Below, piece after piece: positions 13,929 through 23,677 of a DNA stretch of 47,223 nt (within the stretch, counting starts at the first letter, position 1; each line of letters begins with the position of its first letter). The position numbers and the translations under genes are program-made. Under the pieces are notes generated by a model. That model saw nothing but the letters and a program-made list of their open reading frames with translations, did not search any database and had not been told where the DNA came from. This DNA comes from Bradyrhizobium hipponense (GTDB taxonomy: Bacteria > Pseudomonadota > Alphaproteobacteria > Rhizobiales > Xanthobacteraceae), in contig NZ_VSTH01000082.1 in assembly GCF_008123965.1 (NCBI RefSeq), positions 7,047 through 54,269 of the forward strand, written 5' to 3'.

Positions 13929-16382
13929 CTATTCTGCGATATTGTCCGGTGCAGCGCTGGTGAAACACCCCCGTACCGGCCGAACTTCGCAAAGATTGGA
14001 TCGATGCGACGGCGTGCCGCTGACGGGATCGCGGACGTTGGCGTCGATTGTCAGGTTGAAGTTCGTGCCGTTCGGATCGAACGGATCGCAATCGCCAAGT
14101 CCCAGTTCATCGCAACCTTGCCACCAGCCATGCTCGCCCACGACCACGCGCGGATCGAGCTTTTCACTGAAGCGCGCCCGGGCTCGCATTCCGCCGGCCG
14201 GGGTGCGCACGTCAACCCAATCTCCGTTGCTGATTCCGCGTGCTGAGGCTGTCGCCGGATTCAGCTCGATCTCCGGATCCAGTGCGCGCTTGCGCAGGCT
14301 CGGCAGTGAACGCTGCTGAGTCTGACAAAAAAGACTGGGCTTCGCGCACGTCAGGATCAAGGGGAAGGACGCAGCCAGGTCGGGGCGGGCAATCGGGCCC
14401 ATGGTTGGTTCGACAAAATCCGGCATGGCCGAATAGCCGTGATCAAGGAAAGTTTCCGACCAGAATTCGACTTTCCGCGACGGCGTCCCGAAGCCCAGCG
14501 CGTTTCCGCTGTCGTCGCTTGCGGCATGCTTGGCATGTCGCGTGATTAGCGGTTTCCGTAGTCCGGCAGGGTGCGCTCGAAGCTCGTCGAGGGTGATGCC
14601 GCTGGGAGCAAGTTGCTGCCGGTAAGCGGCATCGACATCGCCGTTCCAGAAATGCTCGCCAAGGCCGAGACGCGCGGCAAGGCCCAAGACAATGTCGGTA
14701 TCGGACCGTGCCTCGCCGGGTGGGGCGACGATGGCCTGCCTGAGCTGAACGTGCGATTGCGCTTCTGCGCTGATTTCGAATCCGATCTTGAGGGATTCGC
14801 GTTCGAAGCAGGAGGCCACAGGCAGCACGATATCCGCAAGCGCCGCCGTCGGCGTCATGAACAGGTCGGCGTGGGCGTAGAAATCGAGCGCGGCCAGCGC
14901 TGCGCGTCCGCGAACCGGATCGCCGTGAGCGAGCAGCAAGTTGGCGCCGAACCCGATGAGTCCGCGGACGGGATAGGGCTTGCTTTCGAGAACAGCTCGG
15001 TAAAAGTCGCGAGGGGCCACATGGTTCCAGCGGGCCGGTCCGAGCGGGCGCTCGGCAAATCCGACCGCGGGAGCAAGCTGACTTGCCGCGGGCAAGTTCT
15101 CCCCGGTGATCGAGCCAGCCGGCACCGCAGGGAACAGCATATTGCCTCCGGCCACATCGAAACTTCCGGTCAGAGCATAGAGCATGGCCATCGCCCGCGC
15201 CGTCTCCGTGCTGTTGGCGTGATGCTCGTGCCCGCTCCAGGCATAATAGGAGACAGGCCGGGCGTGCCAGATCGTGCGGGCAGCCTCCTGCAATTGGTCG
15301 CGCGTGATCCAGCATGTCGATTCAATTATTTCAGGCGAATATTTGCGGCACAGCGCTGCGTAGCGATCGAAGACCGGTCGGCAAGCGGTCGGACCGTCCC
15401 TGGTGGCGACCGTGTATTCGCCTCGCAAGGCAAGGGTCGCGGCGCCTCCCTCGTAGCGGCCAACCGCCGCATCATAGCTGACCACGCGGCTGGATCCTGA
15501 ATCCCAGGCGACAAATTGTCCTGCGCCACCGCCATAAAGGAGGTCATCCGCCCTGAGCAACCTATCTGTATCGGAACGCACCAAAAGAGGTCCGTTGCTC
15601 CATGTGCGGACGAACGCTTCATCGTACCATCCGCGTTCGATCATGATATTGGCCAGACCCAGCGCGAGCGCGCCGTCGGTTCCGGGGCGCACCCGCAGCC
15701 AGACATCGGCCTTGTTGGCAAGCCCGACGTTGCGCGGATCGATCACGATCAACTTCATTCCGCGCTTCAGGCCCGCGACCGTCGCGGTCGCATGCGTAAT
15801 GCGCGTAAACGATGGATTATACCCCCACAGGATCAGGCAGCCGGATTCGGCAATGTCCGCCATCGCGCCGCCGCCACTTCCGGTCGCAACGCTGCCGACG
15901 CCGAAGACGTAGCGCGTCGCAAAGCCGCGTCCCCAGCCGCACAGCTCCAGCGCCGACACCATGTTCGGCGTGCCGAATGCATTCATCAGCCTGACAACAA
16001 AGGCAGCAGAATCCGCAATGGCGGTCGTCGAAGGCGATGATTGACTGAACGCCACCGCTTCAGGTCCATGCTGCTCGGCGATGCGCCGCATGGCGCTGGC
16101 AATCTGATCGAACGCTGCATCCCACGATATTTCCTCCCATCCCGGATCGGAGTCGCCTTTCGGCCGTGTTCGACGCAGCGGTCGCTTCAACCTGTCCTTG
16201 TGATAGACCAGTTCGGGAGCCGCTCGGCCCTTCGCGCAAATTGCCGCGCCGGTAGGGTGGGTCGGATCGGGGTCCAGACGTGCAAATCTACCATCCGTCA
16301 CCGTTGCGACGGTGCCGCAGCGGGCAATGCACAGACTGCAGTACCCTTGCACCTGCCGAACGTTCGGGCTCTCTGCTGACAC
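13929..16382 (-). CDS. Molybdopterin-dependent oxidoreductase, DMSO reductase family
   Basis: A bis-MGD molybdoenzyme catalytic subunit of 817 residues. The N-terminal [4Fe-4S] ligands are Cys15, Cys18, Cys22 and Cys49 (YCSLCIARC ... AICAKGRA). The probable molybdenum ligand is Cys148 in LELCGWGRG. MPT-binding motifs follow (ILWGYNPSFTR, VIDPRN, GANLLLAHGDPVRG, then the C-terminal MopB domain with ELNPATASARGI). No Tat signal is present, so it is probably cytoplasmic. No electron-transfer or chaperone subunit is adjacent. The substrate is unknown: polysulfide/thiosulfate-reductase- or FDH-like relatives are possible. I chose the GTG at 16382 because AGGGGAG lies six bases upstream; a GTG at 16424 lacks a ribosome binding site. 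It lies 66 bases after the SEC-C gene. Confidence 0.85.
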   Translation of the reverse strand: MSAESPNVRQVQGYCSLCIARCGTVATVTDGRFARLDPDPTHPTGAAICAKGRAAPELVYHKDRLKRPLRRTRPKGDSDPGWEEISWDAAFDQIASAMRRIAEQHGPEAVAFSQSSPSTTAIADSAAFVVRLMNAFGTPNMVSALELCGWGRGFATRYVFGVGSVATGSGGGAMADIAESGCLILWGYNPSFTRITHATATVAGLKRGMKLIVIDPRNVGLANKADVWLRVRPGTDGALALGLANIMIERGWYDEAFVRTWSNGPLLVRSDTDRLLRADDLLYGGGAGQFVAWDSGSSRVVSYDAAVGRYEGGAATLALRGEYTVATRDGPTACRPVFDRYAALCRKYSPEIIESTCWITRDQLQEAARTIWHARPVSYYAWSGHEHHANSTETARAMAMLYALTGSFDVAGGNMLFPAVPAGSITGENLPAASQLAPAVGFAERPLGPARWNHVAPRDFYRAVLESKPYPVRGLIGFGANLLLAHGDPVRGRAALAALDFYAHADLFMTPTAALADIVLPVASCFERESLKIGFEISAEAQSHVQLRQAIVAPPGEARSDTDIVLGLAARLGLGEHFWNGDVDAAYRQQLAPSGITLDELRAHPAGLRKPLITRHAKHAASDDSGNALGFGTPSRKVEFWSETFLDHGYSAMPDFVEPTMGPIARPDLAASFPLILTCAKPSLFCQTQQRSLPSLRKRALDPEIELNPATASARGISNGDWVDVRTPAGGMRARARFSEKLDPRVVVGEHGWWQGCDELGLGDCDPFDPNGTNFNLTIDANVRDPVSGTPSHRSNLCEVRPVRGCFTSAAPDNIAE

Positions 16383-16448
16383 CACCAACTCCCCTGCGGC
16401 AATGAGTGCTGCGTCTAGTCGCACCGGATCGCGTCGATCGCCAACTGG

Positions 16449-17030
<582 letters not shown>

Positions 17031-17178
17031 GGGAACGCCAGCGATCTAACCGAGCGACAAATTCTGTTCCGAGCCAAGGGACAATATAAAGGGACAATCA
17101 AATGACAATATGGAATAGCGTGGCGAGCCGGGCAAGCCCAGGGTCGGCGACCAGCACAGCGGTCATGGTCAGACTCGT

Positions 17179-18603
17179 TCACTCCCTCCGTTCGCTGAGA
17201 CCCAACTCTGTCCACAGCCACCCGAAATTGTAGCTGGCCATCGGATCATCTGGATCGGCGGGCTTCGCCGTCCGGTTCTCCATGATCTTGAGCCACTCAA
17301 CCACCTTGATCCGTCCGCCCTCCGTCTTGACCGCGGCACGCGGTGTTTGCCCTCCAAGCGCGGGAACCGGTTGATCGAGCACGTCGCGGTAGTGCCGGTC
17401 CATGTAATCATGGACAATGGCGCGCTGCTCCTCCGCAGGGATATCGGGCTGGTTTGGCATCGCAGGTTCTCGCGACGCCATGATCTGTTCGATCGATTCC
17501 GTCTTGACCGAGGGCTGGCGCAGGCGTCCGCCGAGCGCGTCGGACAGCAGCGCGCATCCGCGGCCGCAGCGCTGTTCGGAGTTGGCACTGAGCACCAACG
17601 TCTTGTCCTCCAGCCGTATGTCGCCAAGCACGAGCCTGCCCTCGTCGGACCACGTTTCGAGGGTGAGCGGTTCTCGCGATGGCCCATCGTGCTCTGATGC
17701 GGCGGCGGCCGGCTTGGCTACGCCTCTTTCTTCGCTAACCCAGCTCCATGACTTCGAGCTCGTGGCACGAAACTCCGGACGTGCTTCCAAAGCCGCTCTG
17801 ATGTCGCGCCCCGTGGTGCGGGCGGCGAGCGGGAAGCGCGCTTCGCACAGCATCACCTCGTCCCCCTCGGCGTTCCGCAAATCGGGAATTCTCGGCGACT
17901 GAATTCGGTCAATCGCGTCGACAAGCCAGAATGTGGTGAACATGGGCGCGATTGCGCGCAGCCTCTCGGTGGGAGAAAGGTCCGAGAACGCGTCCTCGTC
18001 GAATTCGTATCCGTTCGCTTCGGCCAATTCTCGCTCTTCCTCGCTGCTGAGCGACTCCAGCTTCCGAACGGCCTCGATCAGGAGTTCCGATGTCTCGTGG
18101 TCGAATCCCAGCACACCGCCACCGATCTGCGTCCGCGATCCCACATCAACCACGCGCGCGGCAATGCGGTCCCATGGCTTGAGGCTTTGGGTCGCGCTCC
18201 GCTCGCTGACCAGGATCGGTTCGCCGTCGCGGAGCAGGTCGCGCGCCAGGAACGAAGTGCCAGGGACGATGTCGCTGACCTCGTAGAGGCTCATCGTCGA
18301 TTTTCGCAGCGCGGCCATGTAATTGCGAACCGATGCGGATTCCTTCCAGCCGCGGCGCTTGAGATAGTCATCGGTCGCGTTCTCGCCGTCGAATTCACGG
18401 GTCAGGAAGTCCTCGAAAGCGCAGGCCCACACCGTGCTCATGAACAGGTCTTCGCCGATGGCCGAAGCGATATCCGCAATCTCGATGCCGATTTCCTCGC
18501 AGGTGGGGGCAAGGTGACATTCAAGGACCCACTCGAACCGTTCGGCCCACCGCTCGCGCGTAGACCACCTTATCAGCCCTTCGAGTATGTGCTTGCCGGC
18601 CAT
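17179..18603 (-). CDS. Unknown 474-aa protein with a C-terminal MbcA/ParS-like segment
   Basis: I do not recognise the N-terminal 370 residues; they are soluble, acidic and partly helical. Two features stand out. A mid-region ARDLLRDGEPILVSERSATQ followed by WDRIAARVVDVG looks like a small beta-barrel. A C-terminal segment with YMDRHYRDVLDQPVPALGGQ, TPRAAVKTEGGRIKVVEWLK and YNFGWLWTELGL recalls the W/L-P-ALGG-TP-A layout of MbcA/ParS/Xre antitoxin-type toxin-binding domains and of SEC-C-linked proteins. CGRGC is the only Cys pair. The start ATG at 18603 has an AGGA just upstream. Base composition is less GC-biased than neighbours outside the 13.9-22.2 kb block. Function unknown. Confidence 0.7.
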   Translation of the reverse strand: MAGKHILEGLIRWSTRERWAERFEWVLECHLAPTCEEIGIEIADIASAIGEDLFMSTVWACAFEDFLTREFDGENATDDYLKRRGWKESASVRNYMAALRKSTMSLYEVSDIVPGTSFLARDLLRDGEPILVSERSATQSLKPWDRIAARVVDVGSRTQIGGGVLGFDHETSELLIEAVRKLESLSSEEERELAEANGYEFDEDAFSDLSPTERLRAIAPMFTTFWLVDAIDRIQSPRIPDLRNAEGDEVMLCEARFPLAARTTGRDIRAALEARPEFRATSSKSWSWVSEERGVAKPAAAASEHDGPSREPLTLETWSDEGRLVLGDIRLEDKTLVLSANSEQRCGRGCALLSDALGGRLRQPSVKTESIEQIMASREPAMPNQPDIPAEEQRAIVHDYMDRHYRDVLDQPVPALGGQTPRAAVKTEGGRIKVVEWLKIMENRTAKPADPDDPMASYNFGWLWTELGLSERRE

Positions 18604-18757
18604 GTTCCTGCTCGCATCACGGAGTTCCCAGTCGCCGCGTAAGCGCGACCGTGCCGCAGGTTAGCAGGTCCGCGCCATCTGCTCGATCCGGAACTGGATT
18701 TTTCGAAATGACATCAACAGGGCGTTCTGGGCGCCATCATCATCTCGACCGCATATT

Positions 18758-20266
18758 TCAAGCGGAGATGCTGCGCGGTTCCGGTTCGAGAGCGTCGATA
18801 ACGTCCTTCGCTCCTGCGATCGCGACCGGACGGTTGACGGGGTGAGGCCAGCCATCCAGCGGTGGCAGGCTGATGGCGGCGCGCAGGCCCTTCTGCGTGT
18901 TCATCAAGCTGATATCGCCACCGTGATGGCGGGCAATGGTTCGGGCTATGGACAGACCGAGACCCACGCCTCCGGTTTCGCGGTTCCGCGAATTCTCCAT
19001 CCTGAAAAATGGCGTAAAAACCTGCTCTCTGGCGCTCTCAGGAATACCGGGTCCATCGTCCGAAACGATGATTTCGATACTGTCTGCTCGCCTTTCCACG
19101 CTGACCCGCGCCCGCTCGCCATAACGGATGGCATTCTCGACGAGGTTTCGGCACGCGCGGCGGAGTGCGTCTGGTCGACAGCTGTAGCTGATCCTCTGCC
19201 CCTCGGAGAAGGAAACGTCATAACCGAGTTCTGCGAGATCGTCGCAGAGACTTTCCACGAGAGCCGGCAGGTCCACGGTCCGGGTATTTTCCGCGGCCGC
19301 ATCTTCGCGAGCGAATGCGAGGGTCGCCTCTGTCATTGTCTGGATCTCCGCAATTGTGGCGAGCATTTTCTGGCGGACGTCCTCGTCGGGTACGAATTCC
19401 GCACGCAAGCGGAGCGAGGTCAGAGGTGTGCGCAGATCATGGCCGATGGCGGCCAGCATTTTGGTGCGATCACCGACGAAACGATGCAGGCGCGCTTGCA
19501 TGCGATTGAATGCCTCGGCCGTCCGTCGGATATCGTCGGGGCCGGTTTCCGGCAGCGGTACGATCTCCTGACCACGACCGAGGGCCTCGGCCGCTACGGC
19601 GAGGCGGCGCAATGGTTGCGCAATGCCGCGTGCGGCAAACACGGCAATGATGGACAACGACAACGCCGAAAGACCGAGCGCTAGGGTGGATTTGGAGGTC
19701 CAGAAGCCGTCTTGCGCGGGTTTGGCAAATGCTGTGTTCAGCCACGCGCCGTTCGCCAGCTGAACGGCCAAGCCCATGCCGGTGGCGTCATCGAGATAAA
19801 GAAACTTCGCTGGTCGGGACAGCGGCCAGGCTTCCGGCTTTAGGTCGATCCAATGTGAGGAGGTGGCGCTGCTACTGCTGGCAGTGTTTCGGGCGAAATC
19901 CGGTCTCACCTCGGCGGGCACGTTGTGGCCGGGAAAGGATACGCGCGGCAATGGCTGCGCCAAGCGCTCCCATGCTTCCTCCCGCCATGCTAAGGCATCC
20001 TTCAGACCATTGGTCGATATCCAATATCTCGCCGAGCTGGTGTTGCTGGCATTAAGGATATCGGTCTGCAGCGCCGGAGGCGTCGCTTCCAAGACCCGGG
20101 CGAGCGAGGCGCACCGGCTGAATATCTCGCCCTTGGCAGCCTTCCGAATCGCCTGCCCATGCTCATCCCAGGAAATGAGGAACACGATTGCTTGCGACAG
20201 CACGAGCGATAGCAGCGTGAAACAGATGAAGCGGGCCGCCAGGCTGCGCGTCCACAAGCTCATCAT
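18758..20266 (-). CDS. Sensor histidine kinase, EnvZ/OmpR class
   Basis: An inner-membrane kinase of 502 residues. TM1 is at about 11-32 and TM2 at about 194-212; between them lies a periplasmic domain of some 160 residues, the presumed sensor. A HAMP-like linker (ARGIAQPLRRLAVAAEALGRG) precedes the dimerisation box IGHDLRTPLTSLRLRAEF with phospho-His276. The N-box NLVENAIRYG, G1 DDGPGIP and G2 GGVGLGLSIAR follow, so the ATPase domain looks complete. Its start overlaps the stop of the response regulator by four bases (ATGA), indicating translational coupling. The ligand is unknown. Confidence 0.95.
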   Translation of the reverse strand: MMSLWTRSLAARFICFTLLSLVLSQAIVFLISWDEHGQAIRKAAKGEIFSRCASLARVLEATPPALQTDILNASNTSSARYWISTNGLKDALAWREEAWERLAQPLPRVSFPGHNVPAEVRPDFARNTASSSSATSSHWIDLKPEAWPLSRPAKFLYLDDATGMGLAVQLANGAWLNTAFAKPAQDGFWTSKSTLALGLSALSLSIIAVFAARGIAQPLRRLAVAAEALGRGQEIVPLPETGPDDIRRTAEAFNRMQARLHRFVGDRTKMLAAIGHDLRTPLTSLRLRAEFVPDEDVRQKMLATIAEIQTMTEATLAFAREDAAAENTRTVDLPALVESLCDDLAELGYDVSFSEGQRISYSCRPDALRRACRNLVENAIRYGERARVSVERRADSIEIIVSDDGPGIPESAREQVFTPFFRMENSRNRETGGVGLGLSIARTIARHHGGDISLMNTQKGLRAAISLPPLDGWPHPVNRPVAIAGAKDVIDALEPEPRSISA

Positions 20267-20982
20267 GGTTGCTCGACCTCCGCGACGAGGCTGTATCCAC
20301 CACCCCAGTGAGTCTTGATCAAGGTTGGTACCTTCGGGTCGGCCTCGATCTTCTTGCGCAAGCGGCTGACCTGATTGTCGATGCTCCGGTCGAACGGATC
20401 GGCATCTCGGCCGACCGTCAGGTCAAGGAGCTGATTGCGGCTGAGTACCAGGCCGGGGTGGTCGAGAAATGCGCACAGGAGGCGGAACTCCGCCGTGCTG
20501 AGCGGCACGGCAACGCCGTCATGTCCGACCAACTCGCGCCGGTTGACGTCAAAGGTCCACCGGTCGAAACGTACAACCTTGGTCGCGAGCCGGCCCTTTT
20601 GCGGCGGGAGGCTTTGGACTCGTCGAAGAACCGCCTTGATACGGGCGAGGAGCTCGCGGGGATTGAATGGCTTGGTCACGTAGTCATCGGCGCCTACTTC
20701 CAGGCCAACGATTCGATCGGTCTCCTCCGCCATGGCAGTCAATAGGATAACGGGGAGGTCTGTGGTGCTGCGCAGATGGCGGCAGAGCGACAATCCGTCC
20801 TCGCCTGGCATCATGATGTCGAGAACCACCAGGTCCAGAGCACTTCGTTCGAGCAAACGGCGCAGTGCCACGGCGCTCTCCGCGAGGCTGATGCGGTAGC
20901 CATGCTGCATCAAGTATTTGCCGACCAGATCGCGGATGTCGCGATGATCGTCCACGACGGCGATGTGCGGTGCCGAGTCCAT
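20263..20982 (-). CDS. Response regulator, OmpR/PhoB family
   Basis: A transcription regulator of 239 residues. The receiver domain has Asp11-Asp12, phospho-acceptor Asp55 (VLDIMMPGEDG) and Lys104 (YVTKPFN). The winged-helix DNA-binding domain (about 135-235) ends in NQVSRLRKKIE, TLIKTHWGGGYSL. The ATG at 20980-20982 was chosen because GGAG lies eight bases upstream and the receiver starts there; the frame is open 50 codons further without sense. It is the first gene of a two-gene operon with the kinase. Tandem TTGTCGCAA motifs some 220-280 bases upstream may be its own binding site. Confidence 0.95.
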   Translation of the reverse strand: MDSAPHIAVVDDHRDIRDLVGKYLMQHGYRISLAESAVALRRLLERSALDLVVLDIMMPGEDGLSLCRHLRSTTDLPVILLTAMAEETDRIVGLEVGADDYVTKPFNPRELLARIKAVLRRVQSLPPQKGRLATKVVRFDRWTFDVNRRELVGHDGVAVPLSTAEFRLLCAFLDHPGLVLSRNQLLDLTVGRDADPFDRSIDNQVSRLRKKIEADPKVPTLIKTHWGGGYSLVAEVEQP

Positions 20983-21206
20983 CTCGTTGCTCCGTTCCGC
21001 ATCATACTGATGTCCAGCACCCAGCCCATCGGAAAAGTGTAACAGAATGTATCGGCCGCGTGCGATCGACCGAAGCCAAATCCTGCGGCACAGCTTTGCT
21101 GACAGCATCATGGCGTCAGGTGAGGACCGCAAGATGCCGGCCTACTCCGAGAGGAACTGTCCCGTTGTGCAGATCCGGATCCGGGTTGAAACATCCTGGA
21201 CACGAA

Positions 21207-21258
21207 TTGTCGCAGAACCTCGTCCGGGTGAGCCGTCTTTGTCGCAAATTGTCGCAAG
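21207..21258 (+). promoter_or_regulatory. Tandem 10-bp motif, possible OmpR-type binding site
   Basis: TTGTCGCAAA (21239-21248) is followed directly by TTGTCGCAAG (21249-21258), a perfect 10-bp-period tandem. TTGTCGCAGA lies 32 bases earlier (21207-21216) and recurs inverted at 21434-21443. A related TTGTCGCG is inverted at 21403-21410. Direct repeats of one helical turn are the usual target of PhoB/OmpR-class regulators, and the nearest gene is such a regulator. The assignment is inference. Confidence 0.4.
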
Positions 21259-21845
21259 CTCAATGAACTGCCAAGACTTGATGCAATTTGCGAAGCCGCA
21301 TTGAAAGCAAGGTCATTGAACAGTGGCCGACAGGAGCGGTCATCAGCGAAGACCGGCTCCAACCTGTCGTGACCTATGCAGATGCAGCACCCTGAGACAG
21401 ATCGCGACAATTCCGGGTAGCGATCGGCAAAGTTCTGCGACAACCGGATCCCATCGTGCGCATATCCAACGAAGCAGGAGCGCTACATGTGCGCGATAGA
21501 CGCCGTTTCTCCCAGAGCAGTTCCGGAAATATCGGGAGGCGCATCAGCGGAGAGCGATGAAGACGATGCCACACGGAAGCGACTCAATCTTCGCAGGGCC
21601 GCATTTCGGGTAAGTTGGCTGCTTGTCTTCGTGCTGCGGAATGCCTCGACCTCGGCCGCGCCCCTTGATTTGACGCCTGGTGCAGGTCGCATGGCCATTT
21701 CGCGCCTCGTGACGGAAGGCGACAGCTTGGCGTGCGGAAAAAATCCTAAGTTCGTATGCGAGTGCCCGACCGCACTTCGTCAAACAGTAGGGTGCGCGGT
21801 CCATTTCGATTAGGCGGGGAATTACGGTAACAGTGCACCAAAGTC

Positions 21846-22040
21846 TTATGCTGCCTTGTGGGAAACGATCTTCTTGATCTCCGGTGCGAGCACGTCTTCG
21901 GCCGTTTCGAGATTGCTCGCGCCTGCATGTTCAAACTGGCAAATCATGCCGCGAGACCGCGGGCGCGCATCTGCGATCTGTCTCCCGAATTGTTGCCGCG
22001 GCATCGCTGCTTGATCAGCCAATATACGTCCTGCGAGCAT
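21846..22040 (-). CDS. Doubtful short ORF (up to 64 aa)
   Basis: The C-terminal half (MICQFEHAGASNLE, then TAEDVLAPEIKKIVSHKAA) reads like genuine protein with a helical acidic-basic end. The N-terminal half (QQFGRQIADARPRSRG) does not. No good Shine-Dalgarno precedes either ATG. It may be the tail of a decayed gene. I recognise no family and would not rely on it. Confidence 0.22.
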   Translation of the reverse strand: MLAGRILADQAAMPRQQFGRQIADARPRSRGMICQFEHAGASNLETAEDVLAPEIKKIVSHKAA

Positions 22041-22183
22041 CGGACCTTCCCCTCAAGCATGATGCATCGGCTTCAGTGGAGGTGGTCGTTCGCCTCGGAA
22101 TCTGCCTCTATGCGGCTTGAATCTGCCTTCGGAGCCACTGTCGGCCTTTGGGGGCTTTGGCAATCTGCTTGCGGAGTGACGAT

Positions 22184-23674
22184 ATGAGCGGCTTGGTGAT
22201 CTCTGGCGGCCGGGTGGTGGATCCTGCCAGTGGGACGGACGCGATCGGCGATGTGGCGGTGGTGGATGGCCGGATCGCCGCGGTCGGCTCCTCGCTTGGC
22301 GGCGCTGAGCGGGTGATCGACGCCAGCGGGCTCGTGGTCGCGCCCGGGTTCATCGATTTGCATGCGCATGGCCAGTCGCTTCCCGCCGACCGTATGCAGG
22401 CGTTCGACGGCGTGACAACGACGCTCGATCTCGAGGCCGGCGTGCTGCCGGTCGCGTCCTGGTATCAGCGCCAGGCCAAGAAGGGACGCGTGCTGAACTA
22501 CGGCGCCGCCGCCAACTGGGCGTTTGCGCGCATCGGCGCGATGACGGGTTCGAATGCGGAAAGTTCGCTGGAAGCGTTCGGCAACGCCATGCGCGATCGC
22601 CGCTGGATCGATAACGTCGCGAGCGATGCGGAGGTCGCCGGCATCCTCGAGCGCCTCGCGCGCGGCCTGAACGAGGGCGGCATCGGCATCGGCATTTTGA
22701 ACGCCTATGCGCCGGGCGCCGGCGTGCAGGAGCTGACCGCAGTCTGCCAGCTCGCGGCGGCACAGGACGTGCCGACCTTCACCCACGTCGCCTACATGTC
22801 GCGCATCGATCCCGAAAGCGCAGCCGAAGCCTATATCCGCCTGATCGGCTATGCCGGCGCCACCGGCGCGCACATGCACATCTGCCATTTCAATTCGTCG
22901 AGCAAGACGGACGTCGAGCGTTGCCGCGTGCTGATCGCAAAGGCGCAGGCGCAGGGCCTCCCCATCACGGTGGAAGCCTATCCCTACGGCACCGGTTCAA
23001 CCGTGCTGGCGGCAGCCTTCTTCAGCGATCCCGAGTTCGTCGAGCGCAACGGCACCGGCTACGACTCGGTGCAGCGCGTGACCGACGGCCATCGTTTTCA
23101 GGGCCGCGAGGAGCTGCTGAAGGCGCAGGCCGAAGAGCCGTCCTCGCTGGTGCTGTGGCACATCCTCGATACCGAGAACAATTCGCATCATCGCGATCTC
23201 CTCGACATGTCGGTGCTGTATCCTGGCGGTGCGATCGCGTCAGACGCGATGCCGTGGACGCTGCCCGACGGCAGCACCTACACTGGCGACGCCTGGCCGC
23301 TGCCGGACGACGCCACCTCGCATCCGCGCTCGGCCGGCTGCTTCACGAAATTCATCCGCGAATGGGTGCGCGAGCGTAAAACCGTGTCGCTGCTGGAAGG
23401 CGTGCGCAAATGCGCACTGATCCCGGCCGAGATCCTGTCGCAGAGCACGCCCGCGATGCGTGCCAAGGGCCGGCTTCAGGTGGGCGCGGATGCCGACATC
23501 GTGGTGTTCGACTACGAGAAGCTCAGCGACCGCGCGACTTTCACGGCGATGAACCGCCCCTCGGAGGGCGTGCGCTATCTCGTGGTCAGCGGCGAGGTGC
23601 TGATCAGCGATGGCATTCTGGATGTGGCAGCGCGGCCCGGCCGGCCCGTGCGCCGGCCCGTCGTCGAGGGCTGA
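22184..23674 (+). CDS. Amidohydrolase, D-aminoacylase / N-acyl-D-amino acid deacylase-like
   Basis: A metal-dependent hydrolase of 496 residues, predicted to cleave N-acyl-D-amino acids or a related amide. The N- and C-terminal beta-sandwich is typical (SGGRVVDPASG ... VGADADIVVFDYEKL). The first metal site is DLHAHGQS; later ligands are probably the His of FTHVAYM, the His of HICHFNSS and the Asp of ASDAMPW. The bridging position that is Cys in D-aminoacylase appears to be Glu here (TTTLDLEAG), suggesting a different subgroup. The ATG at 22184 has GGAG eight bases upstream. The next gene starts three bases after the stop, so the two are co-translated. Likely cytoplasmic; no signal peptide is seen. 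Confidence 0.85.
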   Translation: MSGLVISGGRVVDPASGTDAIGDVAVVDGRIAAVGSSLGGAERVIDASGLVVAPGFIDLHAHGQSLPADRMQAFDGVTTTLDLEAGVLPVASWYQRQAKKGRVLNYGAAANWAFARIGAMTGSNAESSLEAFGNAMRDRRWIDNVASDAEVAGILERLARGLNEGGIGIGILNAYAPGAGVQELTAVCQLAAAQDVPTFTHVAYMSRIDPESAAEAYIRLIGYAGATGAHMHICHFNSSSKTDVERCRVLIAKAQAQGLPITVEAYPYGTGSTVLAAAFFSDPEFVERNGTGYDSVQRVTDGHRFQGREELLKAQAEEPSSLVLWHILDTENNSHHRDLLDMSVLYPGGAIASDAMPWTLPDGSTYTGDAWPLPDDATSHPRSAGCFTKFIREWVRERKTVSLLEGVRKCALIPAEILSQSTPAMRAKGRLQVGADADIVVFDYEKLSDRATFTAMNRPSEGVRYLVVSGEVLISDGILDVAARPGRPVRRPVVEG

Positions 23675-23677
23675 CAC

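Larger units (their letters stand above)
20983..22183. other. Gene-poor 1.2-kb region
   Basis: No frame here gives a protein I can support. Overlapping ORFs on both strands (about 70-110 codons) have mixed codon use and no motif. GC is visibly lower than in flanking genes. The contents I can point to are the cluster of TTGTCGC motifs at 21207-21443, a weak short ORF at 21846-22040 (minus), and the ribosome binding site of the next gene. It could be decayed coding DNA or a long regulatory region of the two-component operon. Confidence 0.5.

Noticed and set aside
21108..21443. 111-codon minus ORF in the gene-poor region
   Set aside because: It runs through the TTGTCGC motif cluster, lacks a ribosome binding site and has no recognisable motif.
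21487..21813. 108-codon plus ORF in the gene-poor region
   Set aside because: No family motif, no good ribosome binding site, mixed codon use, overlaps equally poor ORFs on the other strand.
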